Shown in pieces: positions 47,743 to 61,100 of a DNA stretch of 64,000 nt. The stretch lies in assembly GCA_014925825.1 (NCBI GenBank), contig JACGCK010000052.1, positions 62,001-126,000 on the forward strand. Direction: 5' to 3'. The stretch's first letter is position 1. Every line of letters starts with the position of its first letter. The notes under the pieces were generated by a model. The model was not told where the DNA came from. It searched no databases and saw only the letters and a program-made list of their open reading frames with translations. Origin of the DNA: Pholiota molesta (Eukaryota > Basidiomycota > Agaricomycetes > Agaricales > Strophariaceae). A program made the translations under genes and the position numbers.

Positions 47743-50700
47743 TTAAAAGGATCGAAGAGAAATTTGAGGTTTCGCGGTCGCTTGGGCGGTACCAGCCAAG
47801 GCGCTCCCAACTGAACGTCGGATACAATGTTCCAAAAGTTCTCGCGTGGGGCCATCCAACTTTCCAGCAGCCTCCTTGAATGCTGATGGGGAAGTACTTG
47901 CAAAAGACAATAGCTGGCCAACAGTTTGAGACGTGACCGAAGCCGCTATTGGTTGTGATGGAGCGGTATTGGCGAGGAGGAGCGATATTGTAGGTAGGAA
48001 TACACCAAGTAATCGCGGGCCTAGCAATTTCATGAGTCAGAGATGCTTATCAAAACTGTTATTGTGGAAACCCACGTTGATCTTCTGCAGCAGATGTAAA
48101 TAGAGCAGCGAATGCTTTCCAGACTTCACCAATTGCAGCTGCTTGAGATTCTAATATACTTTCATCGTGGATTAATGGAGCCATCTTCGCAATGAACTCA
48201 ATGAGTCCAGGGATGAGTAGCCGGGCACATTGTCGCAGAGTTGGACTACCTGAGGCCGATGAAAGGATCAGCGTCTTTGCGCAATGCGCGGCGGTAAGTG
48301 ATGTCTGAAAAGGGCATGAGATACATTAAGAGAATAATGACAGGAAAACGAACTTCGTCCACATCTAGAAGCTTTTGGGAGATCAAATAACACGCATGCT
48401 CCACAGCAGCTCGTCCAACCTTCACCCAAGATGGGACAACAGTGAGAACAAGGACCGCTGCGAGCATGTTATTCTTGATCTTCTTCGTGGATATTGTACC
48501 GCTGCGGCCACTACAAGGAGGTCATTATACAGATATACCCAAGTGGGAAGCATACTGACCGCATACTATCAATGTTCAGCAGGCAAGCAGAGAGGAGAGC
48601 ATGGATAAGGCGAGAGCATCGCTCTCGTTCTTCTGTACGATGTGATGCTGGAAGGTCCAACAATAATTTCAAAGCAGGAAGTGTGGGCGAAACTAGGTCT
48701 ATCTCAGACGATTCGTCCTTGAGCAAATCTGTAAGCTAAAGGTGAGTTATCAGTTGGCTAGTAAAATGAAAGGACATGCCGCTATAGAGAAGGATGGCGA
48801 CCCCGCGAACGTCCTCTTTCTGAGACGTGTTGATAGAGGTGGCAATAGAGGCAAATGCATTGATGCATGTGGATATCAACGCAATTCGGTCCGTCAATTG
48901 ACCTTCTGTAATGGAATCAGTATCAACATTGAAATGCGGAGATGATACTCACGAGTCGCACTCGCTCGACTGGAAGATGTCGTTTGCTTCAATATATGTG
49001 CACAGATTCGCAAGCAATGAGCTGTCGGAGAGGTCAAACTGAGTAAGTCACCCCCAGTTGATGCAGATGTCTGAGAGGCAGCAAATATGGAAAGCATCTC
49101 GACAAGATGGATTTGTATCGCTGCCGACTCCGTCATCCCCATGCGGTAGCAAAGACTGATGAACTCGTCGAAGATCGTCGGCTCCATGATGGCCGATCCT
49201 GAGTACTCTGGGCGCACAAGAGATTTCAATGCTTGAAGAGCGGATACTACAGCCGATTGACGGGCTGTTGTCGTGGAAGAGGAATCTGCTGATGAAGTCG
49301 CTAGAGCTTCGTAGACGAGGCCGAAGATTATGTAGAAGAAAGTCGTTGGCTCCTTGCGGGCAGTAGTCGAGATTAGGTTCGTCTTGTCTTCGCCAACCTC
49401 TTTGCCATCCATGGCTGCTAGAATATGGGGATCGCCTGCCTGCATCGCAGTCGCCACGGCCTGAAGAATGATTGCCCATGATTTGGAGTAGTACTGACAG
49501 AAAGATCAACACCAGAGTGCCAACAAACGTGGAAAGTATACGCACTGGTAACAAGACTTCCTTTCCTAGACTGGAATACGAGGAATCGACCACGGATGAT
49601 GTATCATGCAGAAACTCAGAATCGATTCTGATACTGGCATAATCCCGTAAGGATGCAATCCACAAAGAAGACAGTGTGGATCGATATGGCTTGACAACAT
49701 TCTCTAAATATCCTTGTTGCACGCTCGAGACTTGGAGCTGAGCCCAGGCTGACAGCGTAGATATCCTCAACATAGCGGATGCATTTGGGCTGAGCTCACC
49801 AGCATCGCCGAGAGAAAGCATACCAGAATCTGTCATAAGCGGTCAGAATTTAGGCGTACATCAAGGACGAGATGGCGAAACGTACCTTTAGACTGTTCCA
49901 ACGCTGTGGTCAAGAGTTTGAGGATACGTCCCATACGTCCGATATCCTTCACAACTCCACAGCCGACAAAGACAGCACACGCATCAATGGCCGATGCTAA
50001 AATCTCCGGTGTAGAATCGGAAGAGAAGGCGGGCGTCAGAGCAGCGGTAATAGGCGCTTGATGTTGTTCAAGTAGGAGAGCATCATCGTACGCGGGATCG
50101 GGGGAAGCGGCGAACATCTAAAAAAAGAAAATCAACATGGCGAGACTCGATACAAAAAAATGAATACTCATACCTCAATTACATCACGTAGAACGACCAA
50201 CCCAGACAACCTAATCTCCGTGACATATGCCGTCGACGCCGTAAACGCCATCTTAATAAGATCGCTCACGCGAGAGAACAACATACCCGCAGAAGGGACA
50301 CCCGAAGTTCTTGCGACGATCGCATTCAGGTGCTCTTTTCGCCCACTATTCGCCACGATGAGGCAAATCTCATGCAGGCACTGCAGCGCAAAGAGTTGGG
50401 TCCTCCATCGTGACGTGAGCCTGCTCCTCTCACCGCTCTTCGACTCCTGCGACAGCCCAACATTGAGCGACTCGCCCTCGTCGTCGCGCAAGTTCTGCCT
50501 TGTCGCAGCATCCGCGACCTGTTGGGATGCCGTGGTCCGCGCCATGATCCGCTGGCAGAGATCTATCCATGCCGAAGGATTGTATATCACCGTTTGCTGG
50601 AGCCAGCTCGAGATGACATTTCTGACGCCCTGGACAGACGAATCGTCATCCAACATCCCAAACAAGTCTTCCACTAATTGATCTCCACCGAGCTTCGACA

Positions 50701-53700
50701 TCGACAATGCGTCCTTCTGCACTAGTTGATAAAGTGCGTTGATCGAGGCGAGCTTCAGCGGACGGCGTGAAGATGCGAGGTGGCCCCTGAACCGCTTCAC
50801 CAAATCTGGAATGTCCGCATGCTCCGGGGCGAACATAAGGAAATGTTGAATACACTTGATCGCCTCCACGCAGATTCCCTCGTCATCCTCCAGTGAAAAT
50901 TCATTCACGAGACTCTGCACGAGTGCCCTCGTCCGCGCTGATTCCTGGATATCGGGTCCCAACACCGTGATCACAGCGTCTATAACCTGGCACACGATCG
51001 GATACGCTGGGAGGTCTCCGCTGATATTTGCATTACTCAAGGTTCCGCCCTCTTTCTCATGCGACTCTGTTAGGTACACCTTGAGCAACATGCCTAATGT
51101 GCTTGACACGAAAGGTGCATAAGCCAAGCTTGCAGCATCGATCACCCGCGCAAGCGCGTTGAGCGACCAAAAATGTACGACTGGGTGTGGATCGTTGATC
51201 AGCGACATCAGGACGTTGACGGTGGTTTTGAGAAGTGGACCAGCGGCGAGCCCTCCAACGTGGCTATAGATGGCACCGAAAGCTAGAGCGCAGCCCGCAC
51301 GACCATTTGGGTTACGGTTGTTCACGACCTGGTCAACGAGGTCCTTGATCTGGCTGGTAAGATAGTTCGTGCCAGATAAACTGGCTAAGCGGCCCACGGA
51401 CTCGCTTGCGGTAGACCGCAGGACAAGGTCTCCGTCTATCAGCGCTTCCTAAAATTCCAGTAAAAAAAGGATCTGTCAGACAAAGCAACACGAGACGGGA
51501 ACAGATGCTCCCGAATATACAACCATAGGCAACTCACCATCAAAAACGGAGAAAGCAGGGCCGTAATCTGACTACTTCCAAACGTCTCCCTCGCCTGCCT
51601 GTATTGGGTAAGGCTCGCATACCTTAGGGCCATCACCAGCGCCACGGTAGCATTCACGAAGACCGCAGCCTTACGCCCCGTATTCTTCTCCAACTTCGGT
51701 GAGCGGACACTTTCTAGCAGCTGCGTGATGATCTTGATAGTGGACTGCAAGTCCTGGAGGGGTAAGAGGTGCGAAAAGAGCTCAATGGCGGTATCGACGA
51801 CGGCGGTGGCAGGTGGAGGCGGCTCGGAGAGGACATAGTCCGTGTCGGAGAACTTGGCCTGGCAGAGGGAGAGTGGATCATGTTCGCAGCCGCCTATGAC
51901 TGGTTTCCGATTCTGGACACATCCACCCAACACGTCAGCGATGTACTTGTAGGAAGACCAATTCTAAAAACTCACCAGCGCATCAAGCGCCACCTCCACC
52001 GTATCCCTATTCAAATAGTCACCCCGGACACCCTGGCCCCCAACACCTTCCTCGCCCGCCCCGCCCTCCCCTCCTCTTAGCCCCGATCCGCTGATATCCA
52101 TATCCCCCACTTCCCCACACGCAACTCCATATGCATACCCGTCCGCCGCCGTCCACAGCCCGCCAAATGTGCCGTTTGAGCTCGCAATCGCCGCCTGCAC
52201 GGAGGACCCCGCGTACCCATCGGGGCTTGCAAAGAGCGCCACCGCGCCTTGCAGAAGCACCATCTGCGTCGTGTCCGGGATGCTGCTGAACCCAAGGGAC
52301 GTGAAGCACTGATGCACCCGGCGGCGCAAGAGCGCCTCGCGCTCGCGCATGCTCAGCGGCCGCTGCTGGCCCGGCGGCGTCGTGCTTCCGGGCATCTGCA
52401 CCTCCGTCGGATCCTCGACGTTCAGCGAGACGAAGTTGTTCGCGAAGCTCAGCGCGTTGCTCAGCAGCGACGCGATGCGCCGCGCCACGTCGAGCGTGAT
52501 CAGCGCAGCGTTGTTCTTCAGGAAACACAGCACCGCGCTCAGCGCGCTCTCCCGCACGTGCAGCAGGAACACCCATTCCGCCACACCCCGCCCCGCCGCC
52601 GCGCCCGGCCCTGAATCCTTGCTCGTCGGTTTCGGGAGCGCATTCCGCCAAAGCACGAGCAGCTGCGGCAGATGCGGCCGCACGAAATTCGGCCCCAGCG
52701 CCATCAACGCCGCAATCAGCGTCCACGCAACCTCCACTTCCACTCCGGCGATCTTGACGTCGTGCTCCCCAGCGCGTTTCAACAACTGTGTTGCAAGATC
52801 AAGTACCTTTGCGCTGACGTCGTACGATACGTAAAGCGGGCGGCGAGGGATGATGGAAACGAGGGCAGAGAGGCCATAAGCATGACCAAGAGCACGAGAG
52901 GATACCTCGGGACCACTTGAAGGGATCAGGATGGAAGACAGATCGCGTTGCAGTTTATCCATCACGGTAAGAATGGTCTTCGGCAGACGGAGGGGAGTAG
53001 AATAACAGAAGCACCGAAGCGCCCATGACGCAGTGACCCGAACTGTATGACTGGGATGTGAAAGGAGGGTAACAAGAGGTTCTTGGAGTGCATTCTACGA
53101 CGCGTTAGCATCGATTCACACGACGTATTTTTATCTCACCTGTACGGGCGGGGGAGCGTTGCCGAGCTGTTGTAACAACCCAGCTACCTCTCGCAGAACA
53201 ATAACGAGCACCTTTGGGCTAGGTGCACTCTGCCCAGGCATCATGGCGGGCCATCTCTTCAAATACGCGTTCGCGAGCTCTTGGATAGCCGAAATCTGCG
53301 CCTGCTCACTCAACATCCTGACGCCCACCAAATCACGCAGAAGGATGCCCACGACTGAGCGTACAAGTAGGACTTCATATCGCGACGAATTGCTGCGTAG
53401 GGTGGAAACGATATCGGAAAGCAGATGTGTGACGATGAGCGAGAAGTTGTTTTCAACAAAGGTGGCGCCGAGCTTGGTCAGCGCCGCCGCGTAAAAGTCG
53501 AAGATGCCAATCCGCGTCTTGCGCGTGGCGTTGGGCTTGTTGAAATGCGTCGATAGGTGCACGAACATCTCATGCGGCGTGAGCATCGGTTTGGTGGCCT
53601 CCGCTGCCGCTGTCGGCGGCGAAATGTCGTCGTCTTGTGCGTCTGCATTCCCGTCTTTCTTCCCCTTTTGGGTGGGCTCAGGTGCCGGGATAGCACGTTC

Positions 53701-54775
53701 GATCTGGGTAGCTGCGAGGATATGTCCGACGAGCTGTGCATGAGCGTGTCGTGTGGCTTGGTCTGCACTGTCCAGACTTTTCACGCTTTGGGTGATGATG
53801 GAGTCGAGGTCGCTTGGTGTCAACGGCGTGGCGTCGTTGGTAGAATACATCGCAATGAGGACCTGGGGAAATCAGTATTCAGATATGTATTATAAGATAG
53901 TAGCTCACTTGTGTTGCCGCACGCTGCACGGGGAATGCTTTGTCGGTGAGGGCTGATTTCATCTGCTTCAGGATATCCTTGGCCGACGCGTCGGGAACTG
54001 CCCGTTTTGCTGTTGTAAGGGACTTGTAGAGTGCGATAAGAGCATGGTACCGGAGGAGAGACGACTATCACGATATATTAGAAGAGTAACAGGATGGGGC
54101 GGGTGGACGCACCGAGGAAGACTTGTGTGTCTTGATCGTAACAGCACAGATCTCAGCCATGAACGACATAACCTGCGCGTCATCAGCTAGTTTACGGGCG
54201 TCACATCGAAAACAAACACACCTGAGACCCAAATACGCCCATGAGATCTCCAATGCACGAGAAAGCAGCACTATTTGAGGAATCCATATCAGCTTTGTTG
54301 TCCAAGGCAGCATTACGACGTACATCTTGACCACATCCCGGTCATTTGCCTTGAAATCGCCTACGATTCGAAGAAATGCTTGCAATGTGTCGAAGAGGGT
54401 TCTGGTTTCGCTGCGGGTATACAAGGTGACGAGGCATCTGCCGACGAGATTGCGAATGGCACGTCCGGGTGCTGGATATGGTTCGGCGGCAGACACGATC
54501 TTGATGAATGTCTTTTCGAGGTCGGGTTGTTGTGGCTTGAGATCCCCCTGACGCAATCATAAGAAATAAGCTGAACATTGAAATATGAATCCTGGTGACT
54601 TACTATAGGAACAATCTCCAACTTCTTATTTGTCGAAGACAACCATTGAAAAAGATAAAGCTCTCCGTTTTCTCCTGCAAGTTCAGACTAGTCAAGGTCA
54701 GAATTTGTCGGATAGTGAATCCTTCAAGCTTCATACCTCATTGAAATCTTCGATAACTGGAAGATCGTTTGACAT
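47743..54775 (-). CDS. LAA1: HEAT-repeat protein LAA1/HEATR5 family, AP-1 accessory factor
   Basis: A giant alpha-solenoid protein of about 2,000 residues in many exons on the minus strand. Yeast Laa1 and animal HEATR5 bind the AP-1 clathrin adaptor and help its localisation to the trans-Golgi/endosome. The start at 54775 (MSNDLPVIEDFNE) leads to ENGELYLFQWLSSTNKKLE. Conserved segments then follow: GRAIRNLVGRCLVTLYTRSE, TLFDTLQAFLRIVGDFKAND, PHLPQLLVLWRNALPK, HQCFTSLGFSSI, and the hallmark GRAGCALAFGAIYSHVGGLA plus PHPVVHFWSLNALARVIDAA. The last exon ends LRSF at 47743. Intron 51852-51966 or so (GTGAGT...CTCTGCCAG) precedes the AKFSDTDYVL exon. All exons examined are open. The segment 51829-53872 is repeated, damaged, at 61974-64000. 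Confidence 0.88.
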
Positions 54776-55806
54776 TAAAAGTACAGACAGAAACTGGAAG
54801 AGAACAGAATCAAGCCAAGAGCTCACCGGAGTTCAAGGGCATCGCCACTAACTTCAATCACAACCAAACAAATTGAATTATCAATCCCTGTTCTCACTCT
54901 CATCGAGGTAGAGCTATCTTCGATCGTGTACGGAGGCCACTACCGATCGCTTTTACCTAGTGGGTCGCCTTCCACCTGGACTCACATCCCGACGGAACGT
55001 GCCCGCCCATCGCAGCCTAGGACGACCATCGGCCCGACGCAGCGCCATCTCTGCTGCGCCGTGCCAGTGCACCATCGCTGTCTTAGTAGGTATGTCTGCT
55101 CTGTACGATGCGCGCCGGACCTCACCCACACTCTCTGGACAGCAACGACGATGCCTGCCGACACACTGCGAGTTCGACATCCACACAGAAACTCACCAAC
55201 CGCACGATCACAGCGGCGACGACTATCCACGGGGCACCCTCCGGCCAGCAACGGCGACCGTCCTTCGCACCACAGGGCGCCGATGAGCTCTGGGGCATCG
55301 CCCACCTCGTGACCTGCGCGTTCGACAACTCACCAACGAGCACAGCGCCAACACCAACACCCCGCTCAACTCTGCACCGTCAGTCGCAGACACTATCGGC
55401 GCTTCCGCGGTTCCGTTTACATGCAGTATACACCTTGGGCAGCACACGATGTCCGCGGATTAGCCTCCTCGACGCGATCGGATCCATACACCGCGCCTCA
55501 GCCATCGCAAGGCCATCCCATGCGTACCCAGCGAGATCAGCGCACGTCGGGGCTGCAGCGCATATGCCAAGTCCACAGGCATTGGCAAGTCTCAGTCTAT
55601 CGGCACCCGTGCATACCGTACCATCAGCACCTCCAGAGCGCCATACACACATCACAGCGAAGAGCAGAACGGGGTGGGCCGGCGAGCGCGAGAAGGTCAT
55701 CTAGACGACATCGGAGCCCAGCTCTGAGAGCAAGGGAGGCTGGTCCATGGGCACCACGGCCCCCGAAGCCACGCAGCACGGACAGCGCGCAGATCTTAGG
55801 ACCGTA

Positions 55807-56073
55807 GATCTCATCGGATCTCCTCTCGGCGTCGCGCTCACAGCAGCAAGATAGGCAAACCGGCGGCGCGGCGACGACACATGCTGCAACACAGAACGAC
55901 AAGCGCGATATGCGGACGCGGATACCGGAACAGAGTCGATCTCATCGGATCTCCCCTCGCGTCGCGTTCACAGCAGCAAGCTAGGCAAAGCGGCGGCGCG
56001 GCGACGAGAAACACGACACTACTGCAACACAGATCGGCAAGCGCGATATGCGGACGCGGACACCGGAACAGAG
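55807..56073. repeat. Tandem duplication, 131 + 136 bp
   Basis: Copy 1 is 55807-55937, copy 2 is 55938-56073. Both run GATCTCATCGGATCTCC, then CACAGCAGCAAG.TAGGCAAA, CGGCGGCGCGGCGACGA, a short variable part, and GCGATATGCGGACGCGGA to ACCGGAACAGAG. Copy 2 has a small insertion (AGAAACACGACAC region). Confidence 0.85.
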
Positions 56074-57144
56074 CCAGCAACGGAACAACGACGCCGGGAT
56101 ATGGGATGGACCACGGACGGCGTGGCTTGGACGACAACGGCTCGACTCGCAAGGGTTTGGGGGACGAGAGCAATGGTGTGCAGCATCAGTAAGCGCGGTA
56201 TTGCCTTCACCATAATATAGACGTTACTCACTAAGCGCCTAGAGGCTATTGGACAAGCCTCACGGCAGCGTAGAGAGTTCGAAATACGGGTCACCAACGC
56301 GGCGCTCGCCGTCGAGGAGGAGACGGACAAGCTACCGGATGCGGAACGACGACGACGACGAGGGCGATCTGCGAAGGCGGGGGCGTCAGTGCGTGCGGCG
56401 CCGATTCGACCGTGCAGGAACTCACCTGTGTCAGGTTTGCAGTCGACGTGCGCCGACGTCGTGCGGCATACAGACGCAACGTCCGCGGGATGGCCCCTCG
56501 TCCTCGCGCATGGAAGGACGACGATGCGAACGGCTCAGCGGCGAGGAGGCGAAGACGACCCATCCGTTCCACTTACCAACAAGGTGGACGACAACAGGCG
56601 GATGGCGGATGGGATGGATGCGAGGACGCCATCTTTGCTGCCTCGAAGTATAGGTGAGCACGTTTATTAGAATGCTAATAGCCTTGACCTACCCTGACTT
56701 TATCCAGCACCGAGGCTGGCTGTCCCAGTCGCGCAGGGGCACGGCCCTGGCGTATCGCTCACAATCGGCGACGGCGAACGGTCTTGCGGGTGCTATGAGA
56801 GGCGGTAAGCAACATCACGGCTGCGGAGACGAGCAACGACCTGCTTACTGCGCGTTCCAGATGGGCGTCAAAGCTCGAAGGCTATCTGGGGAGGGAAGAC
56901 GACATTAGTGCGGTGCGTATGCCGTGTTGAAGGACAGCGCTCCCTTGTACGCTGTGACCGCGTGCGCAGCTAGCTTCTGAACGGCTCTGTGGTGTAGCCG
57001 ACGCAAGGTGCAGCGCATTAGCGCTTGGGGTTATCACTCAAGAACGCCGACAGCTCACTTGTAGGACAGGCGGACCACATCGCTCGACGAGTGGATGTGC
57101 GGAGAAGGGCAGCGCTGATAAGATTCAGCAGAACCATCGAGCTC

Positions 57145-57214
57145 GGCGGGCGGAATGGAGCGAGAGAAGAGAGAAGACTAGGAGAGGAGAGGAGAGGAAG
57201 CGGGATGAGAGAAT
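57145..57214 (+). repeat. Purine-rich (GA)n-type tract
   Basis: About 70 bases of nearly pure purine on the plus strand (GAGAGGAGAGGAGAGG type), followed by a short AT-rich leader. Confidence 0.7.
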
Positions 57215-57591
57215 GAGAGAGACAACCGTAGTCTTATATATACCTTTGGTAGATGTGTACGTACATAGAATGAAAACGTTGGCATTGGAAACATATCGGC
57301 TAGCGTCCGCATGCGCTAAGCGAATATCGATCCGCATCTCCTCCTCCGTTTTCTCGTCCGCGTCCGTTGCTCACCTTTGCTTGTGTCTTGTAAACCATAC
57401 CAGTTATCAACGAGAATATCATAGCCAATTCTTATTATGAATTGAATACAGAAAAGCGACCTATTTATTGTGTTTTATCCAAGTTTGTCATTGAGTATAG
57501 AGCAGAGAGTTCATGTTTCTACATTCGCAAAATTGCAAGCCTCCTCTGCGCAGCGGCCAAGGCTAATTGCTACGCACACACTCATCGATCC

Positions 57592-58590
57592 CTGACCCAG
57601 TAGAACATATTTCCATGTCGTAAAAATGAAGGGAAACGGCACTAGAATGCGTGTTCCATGCAATGCTCCGAACCTAAGCATCCAGCAAATGCATCGATTT
57701 GCAGGCGGGAAGTTCAAGCGCGCATTGTTCGCTGGCAACGCACCCGAGGGGACCCTTGATGGGCCTAATAACGGGCTTTTACGTGGGTTTTTTTTCAGGT
57801 CCCCGTGCGATGCGCAATCGACTAGAAATGTGAAACGGGGTGGGAGGAGAGGGTCAAGCTCGGTACGGGTATCCTTGTCTACCCTAGCCTGACCGCTCCA
57901 AATTTCTGGTGTCCAATAGAGGCTTATTGGAGCTATGTATTACCACATGCTTGAGGCGTCTATATGAAATTGCGACGAGAGCAGCGCATGCGCTCTGCAA
58001 GCTCTTAGACTGAATCTTGATGTCGCCGTTGTCTCGTCCATGCCGCCGCATCGCGCTCGCAGCAATAAAGAGAAATGTTAATATTGTAAATATGTGTATA
58101 TCATATACAGCCCTGAATTACGATCGATACATTTCTGTGTTTTAACTGGTGAATCGGGAGAGGAGCGCATTGTTAGGAGTGATGACTACATGTCCGTCTC
58201 TGTGTTCAACTGGAATTGAGACCATGATTAATCAGAGATGAGATACGACTAAACATGTCTGCACCTTTTTATGTGCAATGTCAAAGCGTACAAGCTGGGG
58301 AGCATATGTATTGCGTCACAATCCACGCCGGCGCCTAAAACGGTGGCACACTGCGCGCGGCGCTTTACCTCGTTCGCTCGCGTCGACAAGCTACCAACGG
58401 CTTCATAAAAAAAGTTCCCATCCACTTACCTTACGGCCACCTTTGTAGATTTTTTTCCATGCAGAATTCTGAGCTCAAGGGAAACAACATATTCAACGCC
58501 GGAGCAATGACGGAGCGCGCAGATGCGACATGAATAATGTCATGTCAAGCCGCTCGCAGCGCTTCAACCTCGCATGTACAATTTAGGAAC
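57592..58590. repeat. ~1-kb direct tandem repeat, copy 1
   Basis: Begins near AGTAGAACATATT. Landmarks shared with copy 2 are CCATGCAATGCTCCGAACCT, CATCCAGCAAATGCATCGAT, GACCCTTGATGGG, GGTGTCCAATAGA, ATATACAGCCCTGA and GGCGCCTAAAAC. No long open frame is conserved between copies. Confidence 0.75.
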
Positions 58591-58593
58591 CCA

Positions 58594-59530
58594 GTAGGAC
58601 ATATTCTTACGTCGTTAAACTGAAGGGAAATGACACTAAAGTGCTTATTCCATGCAATGCTCCGAACCTAAGCATCCAGCAAATGCATCGATCGATGATT
58701 TGCAGGCGGAAAGTTCAAGCGCACCATCTTCGCTGGCAATGCACCCGAAAGGACCCTTGATGGGACTAATAACGCCGTTTTACGCGGGTTTTTCTAGGTC
58801 TCCGTGCGATGCGCGATCGACTAGATATGCGAAATGGGGTGGGAGGAGAGGGTCTTGCTTGGTACGGATATCCTTGTCTGCCTTAGCCTGGCCGCTCCAA
58901 ATCTCTGGTGTCCAATAGAATTACATTGGGGCTATGTATTATTATACTTTTCAAACTCCCAGGTGGAATTGAGACGGACACCCTCTACGAATTCTGAGAT
59001 GGAATTGATGGCATCTTGATTTCCGCCGTCTCGTACATCCCACCACATCGCAGTCCCAGCAGTGAAAAAAAATGCTAGTATGGTATACATGTATGTAATA
59101 TACAGCCCTGATTCTATATCGATACTTGCCTGTGTTTCCAATGGCGAATTGGGAGAGGAGGAGAGGGATGAATATCCGAATGCCCATCTCTGGGGTCAAC
59201 TGGAGTAAACACCCCATTTTATGAATAATCATGTACATCTAACAATAAGGACGGTCACCCTTTCATGTGTAATGCAACAATTTTGAGTGTATATGTATTG
59301 TGCCGCTGCCATATTCAGCGCCGGCGCCTAAAACAGTGGCACAGTACGCACGGCGCTTGGCCTCGTTTTCGCGCGACGGCAAGTTACCAATAGCTTGTCA
59401 TTTCCGGCCAATCACTTACCAAGTGTAAGTACACGCCATTTTTTTTCTCCGGAACGTGAGATCTATGCAAATTCACAGTTTCGGACTCCTAATGATATTG
59501 CCGCTCGCAACGCTTCCATCTTGCCTCAAT
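58594..59530. repeat. ~1-kb direct tandem repeat, copy 2
   Basis: Offset 993 bp at the CCATGCAATGCTCCGAACCT landmark. Similarity is high in the first 340 bp (about 85% by eye), weaker in the middle, and visible again at the ATACAGCCCTGA and GCGCCTAAAAC landmarks. Confidence 0.75.
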
Positions 59531-60570
59531 TACGTTTGCCGTACATAGCCTAAAATTTGATGGTATTTCCGCTCGCAACGTTTCAACCCTCCAGATACTC
59601 GTTTATTAGGATATATTTTATTACTAGTAGTATGTTGCCAATGCTTCTGATGATGTTAGAAAAAAGAAGCGGTGTTTTTTAGGTTTATGGCGGTGATTTG
59701 GGGATGGAGGCGATGATGTGGATTCTATTATGTACTTGGGTTCTTGTTGTGTCCGTGATACCGTGCGCGGTTCTTGAAATTAGACCCGAGTTGCAGCTTA
59801 GTTACGTTTGGGATTATGTATAAGGAAAGATTTTCTATTCTCGGAGATAAATAATATGGAACGAGATGCAGTCTTGCAGATCTGTAGAAGTAATGTTGAA
59901 TCTGACTTGGAGAACTGTAAAAAGAAGAAATATATTGCAATGGATAAAATGTTATTAGAAAAATAAAGAAAGAAATCAAAGGCTCAGGCCAGGAGTACAG
60001 AGGGGTGAGGGAGGATTATCCCTGAGCAGTGATTTTGCAGGGGTCGGGACCAGTAACAGCAGTTTGGGACCTGGGTCTAAGGATTATGTATTCGGATTTG
60101 CCACCGCGCATTCCAAAATTCAGTGATCGGTGAAATGGTGATGGAGACGTGGAAGAATTGTTCTGGCTTGGCGTTCTGGGAGTATAAAGACGAGTAACTT
60201 TCGGACGGGATATGTACCATTCTAACCCGTCCTAATGCTCATTTTTATTGCCATCCCACACTTACAGCCCTCTCTATGATGATGGTGTCATCTTATCCTT
60301 GTGAGTACTCGATTGCATATCTTGTCTTCCATGTAACGCGCACTGATTGAGTTATCTCTAGCTTTGATCGTTGTCTCTAATTTAAGCGCCCGTGCATAAG
60401 CGGAAGGTTAGCTTTTGATTTCAGATGTCCATGTCGCTTCTATGGTTCCATATCTCTATGTAAGACGTCTCTTATCATGCCTGGAGGATGTTCTTGCAAT
60501 GCTAACTCCCCTCTATCCTTCAAGTTCGATATTTTGACTTTCCGTCATCTTATACCCCTGTTATCACTTT
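59531..60570. other. Intergenic; possible start of a multi-intron transcript near 60270
   Basis: AT-rich sequence without a supported gene. At 60300-60360 a GTGAGT donor and a TTATCTCTAG acceptor flank a 60-base intron-like segment. This could be the first intron of a transcript running into the repeat units to the right. Confidence 0.3.
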
Positions 60571-61100
60571 GATTGGACTTGAATTCGATTTTTGGCTTTC
60601 CCGCAAACACTTGGGCTTGATCTGAAGTTATTCTTATATTTAAATCTGATACTCACTTGCTCTTAGGTCAGTTCCCAAGTTCAACTTGATTTTTCGAGTT
60701 CCCGCGGCCATCAACATCAGATCTGAGATTGTAAGTCATACCCTATGTTTTATGTTTGCACCTGGTACTTACGTTGCACCTAGGGCAGTCCCCAATTCTA
60801 ATTAGATTTTCCGAGTTCCCGTGGCCATTGACATGAGATCAGGCAAGTGCACGGAATACTATGTTGTTATGGCACTCATTGGGCGGATTCTGTTCTAATT
60901 AGACTTTTAGATTTCCCGCGAGCAATGTATTATGTTGTTGCGGTACTAATTAGGTGCCTTACATTCTGATTAGAGTTTTGGATTTCTGGCACGCAATGCT
61001 ATAGTTTCAATGTACGTGTGTTGGCTCTATTTGAATTTCAGTGCCTTACCATGAAAATTAGATATTTGGATTTCCCGCGAGATGGCTTCCAAATGCTATG
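60571..61100 (+). repeat. Six diverged direct repeat units, 70-120 bp apart
   Basis: Each unit has a core of the form CTAATTAGATTTTnGGATTTCCCGCGnGCA. Cores lie near 60577, 60682, 60796, 60900, 60970 and 61055. Between cores are intron-like GTAAGT...TAG or GTACTT..TAG segments. Confidence 0.6.

Larger units (their letters stand above)
54776..57590. other. GC-rich region without a recognisable gene
   Basis: Open frames exist in all directions at 54926-55807 because the sequence is GC-rich and poor in stops; their products are Arg/Pro/Ser/Thr-rich and unrelated to any family I know. A coding-like block at 56240-56660 (+) reads RREFEIRVTNAALAVEEETD, which looks like a short helical protein piece and may be a gene relic. 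A GA-rich run lies at 57145-57214. Confidence 0.4.

Noticed and set aside
52249..52920. Long plus-strand frames (121-161 codons) and their copies at 62441-63049
   Set aside because: Antisense shadows of the LAA1 exons, open only because of high GC content; they are duplicated because the gene segment is.
54926..55807. Overlapping Arg/Pro/Ser-rich frames on both strands
   Set aside because: All three plus frames and two minus frames are open together, so openness reflects composition; no motif, start context or splice support.
57592..59530. Pair of LTRs of a retrotransposon
   Set aside because: The two copies are adjacent with nothing between, lack clear TG...CA ends and target-site duplications, and no reverse transcriptase or integrase motif is nearby.
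59728..59979. Short hydrophobic minus-strand frame (83 codons) as a secreted protein gene
   Set aside because: AT-rich sequence without a supported start region or homologous frame in the repeats; hydrophobicity follows from T-rich codons.
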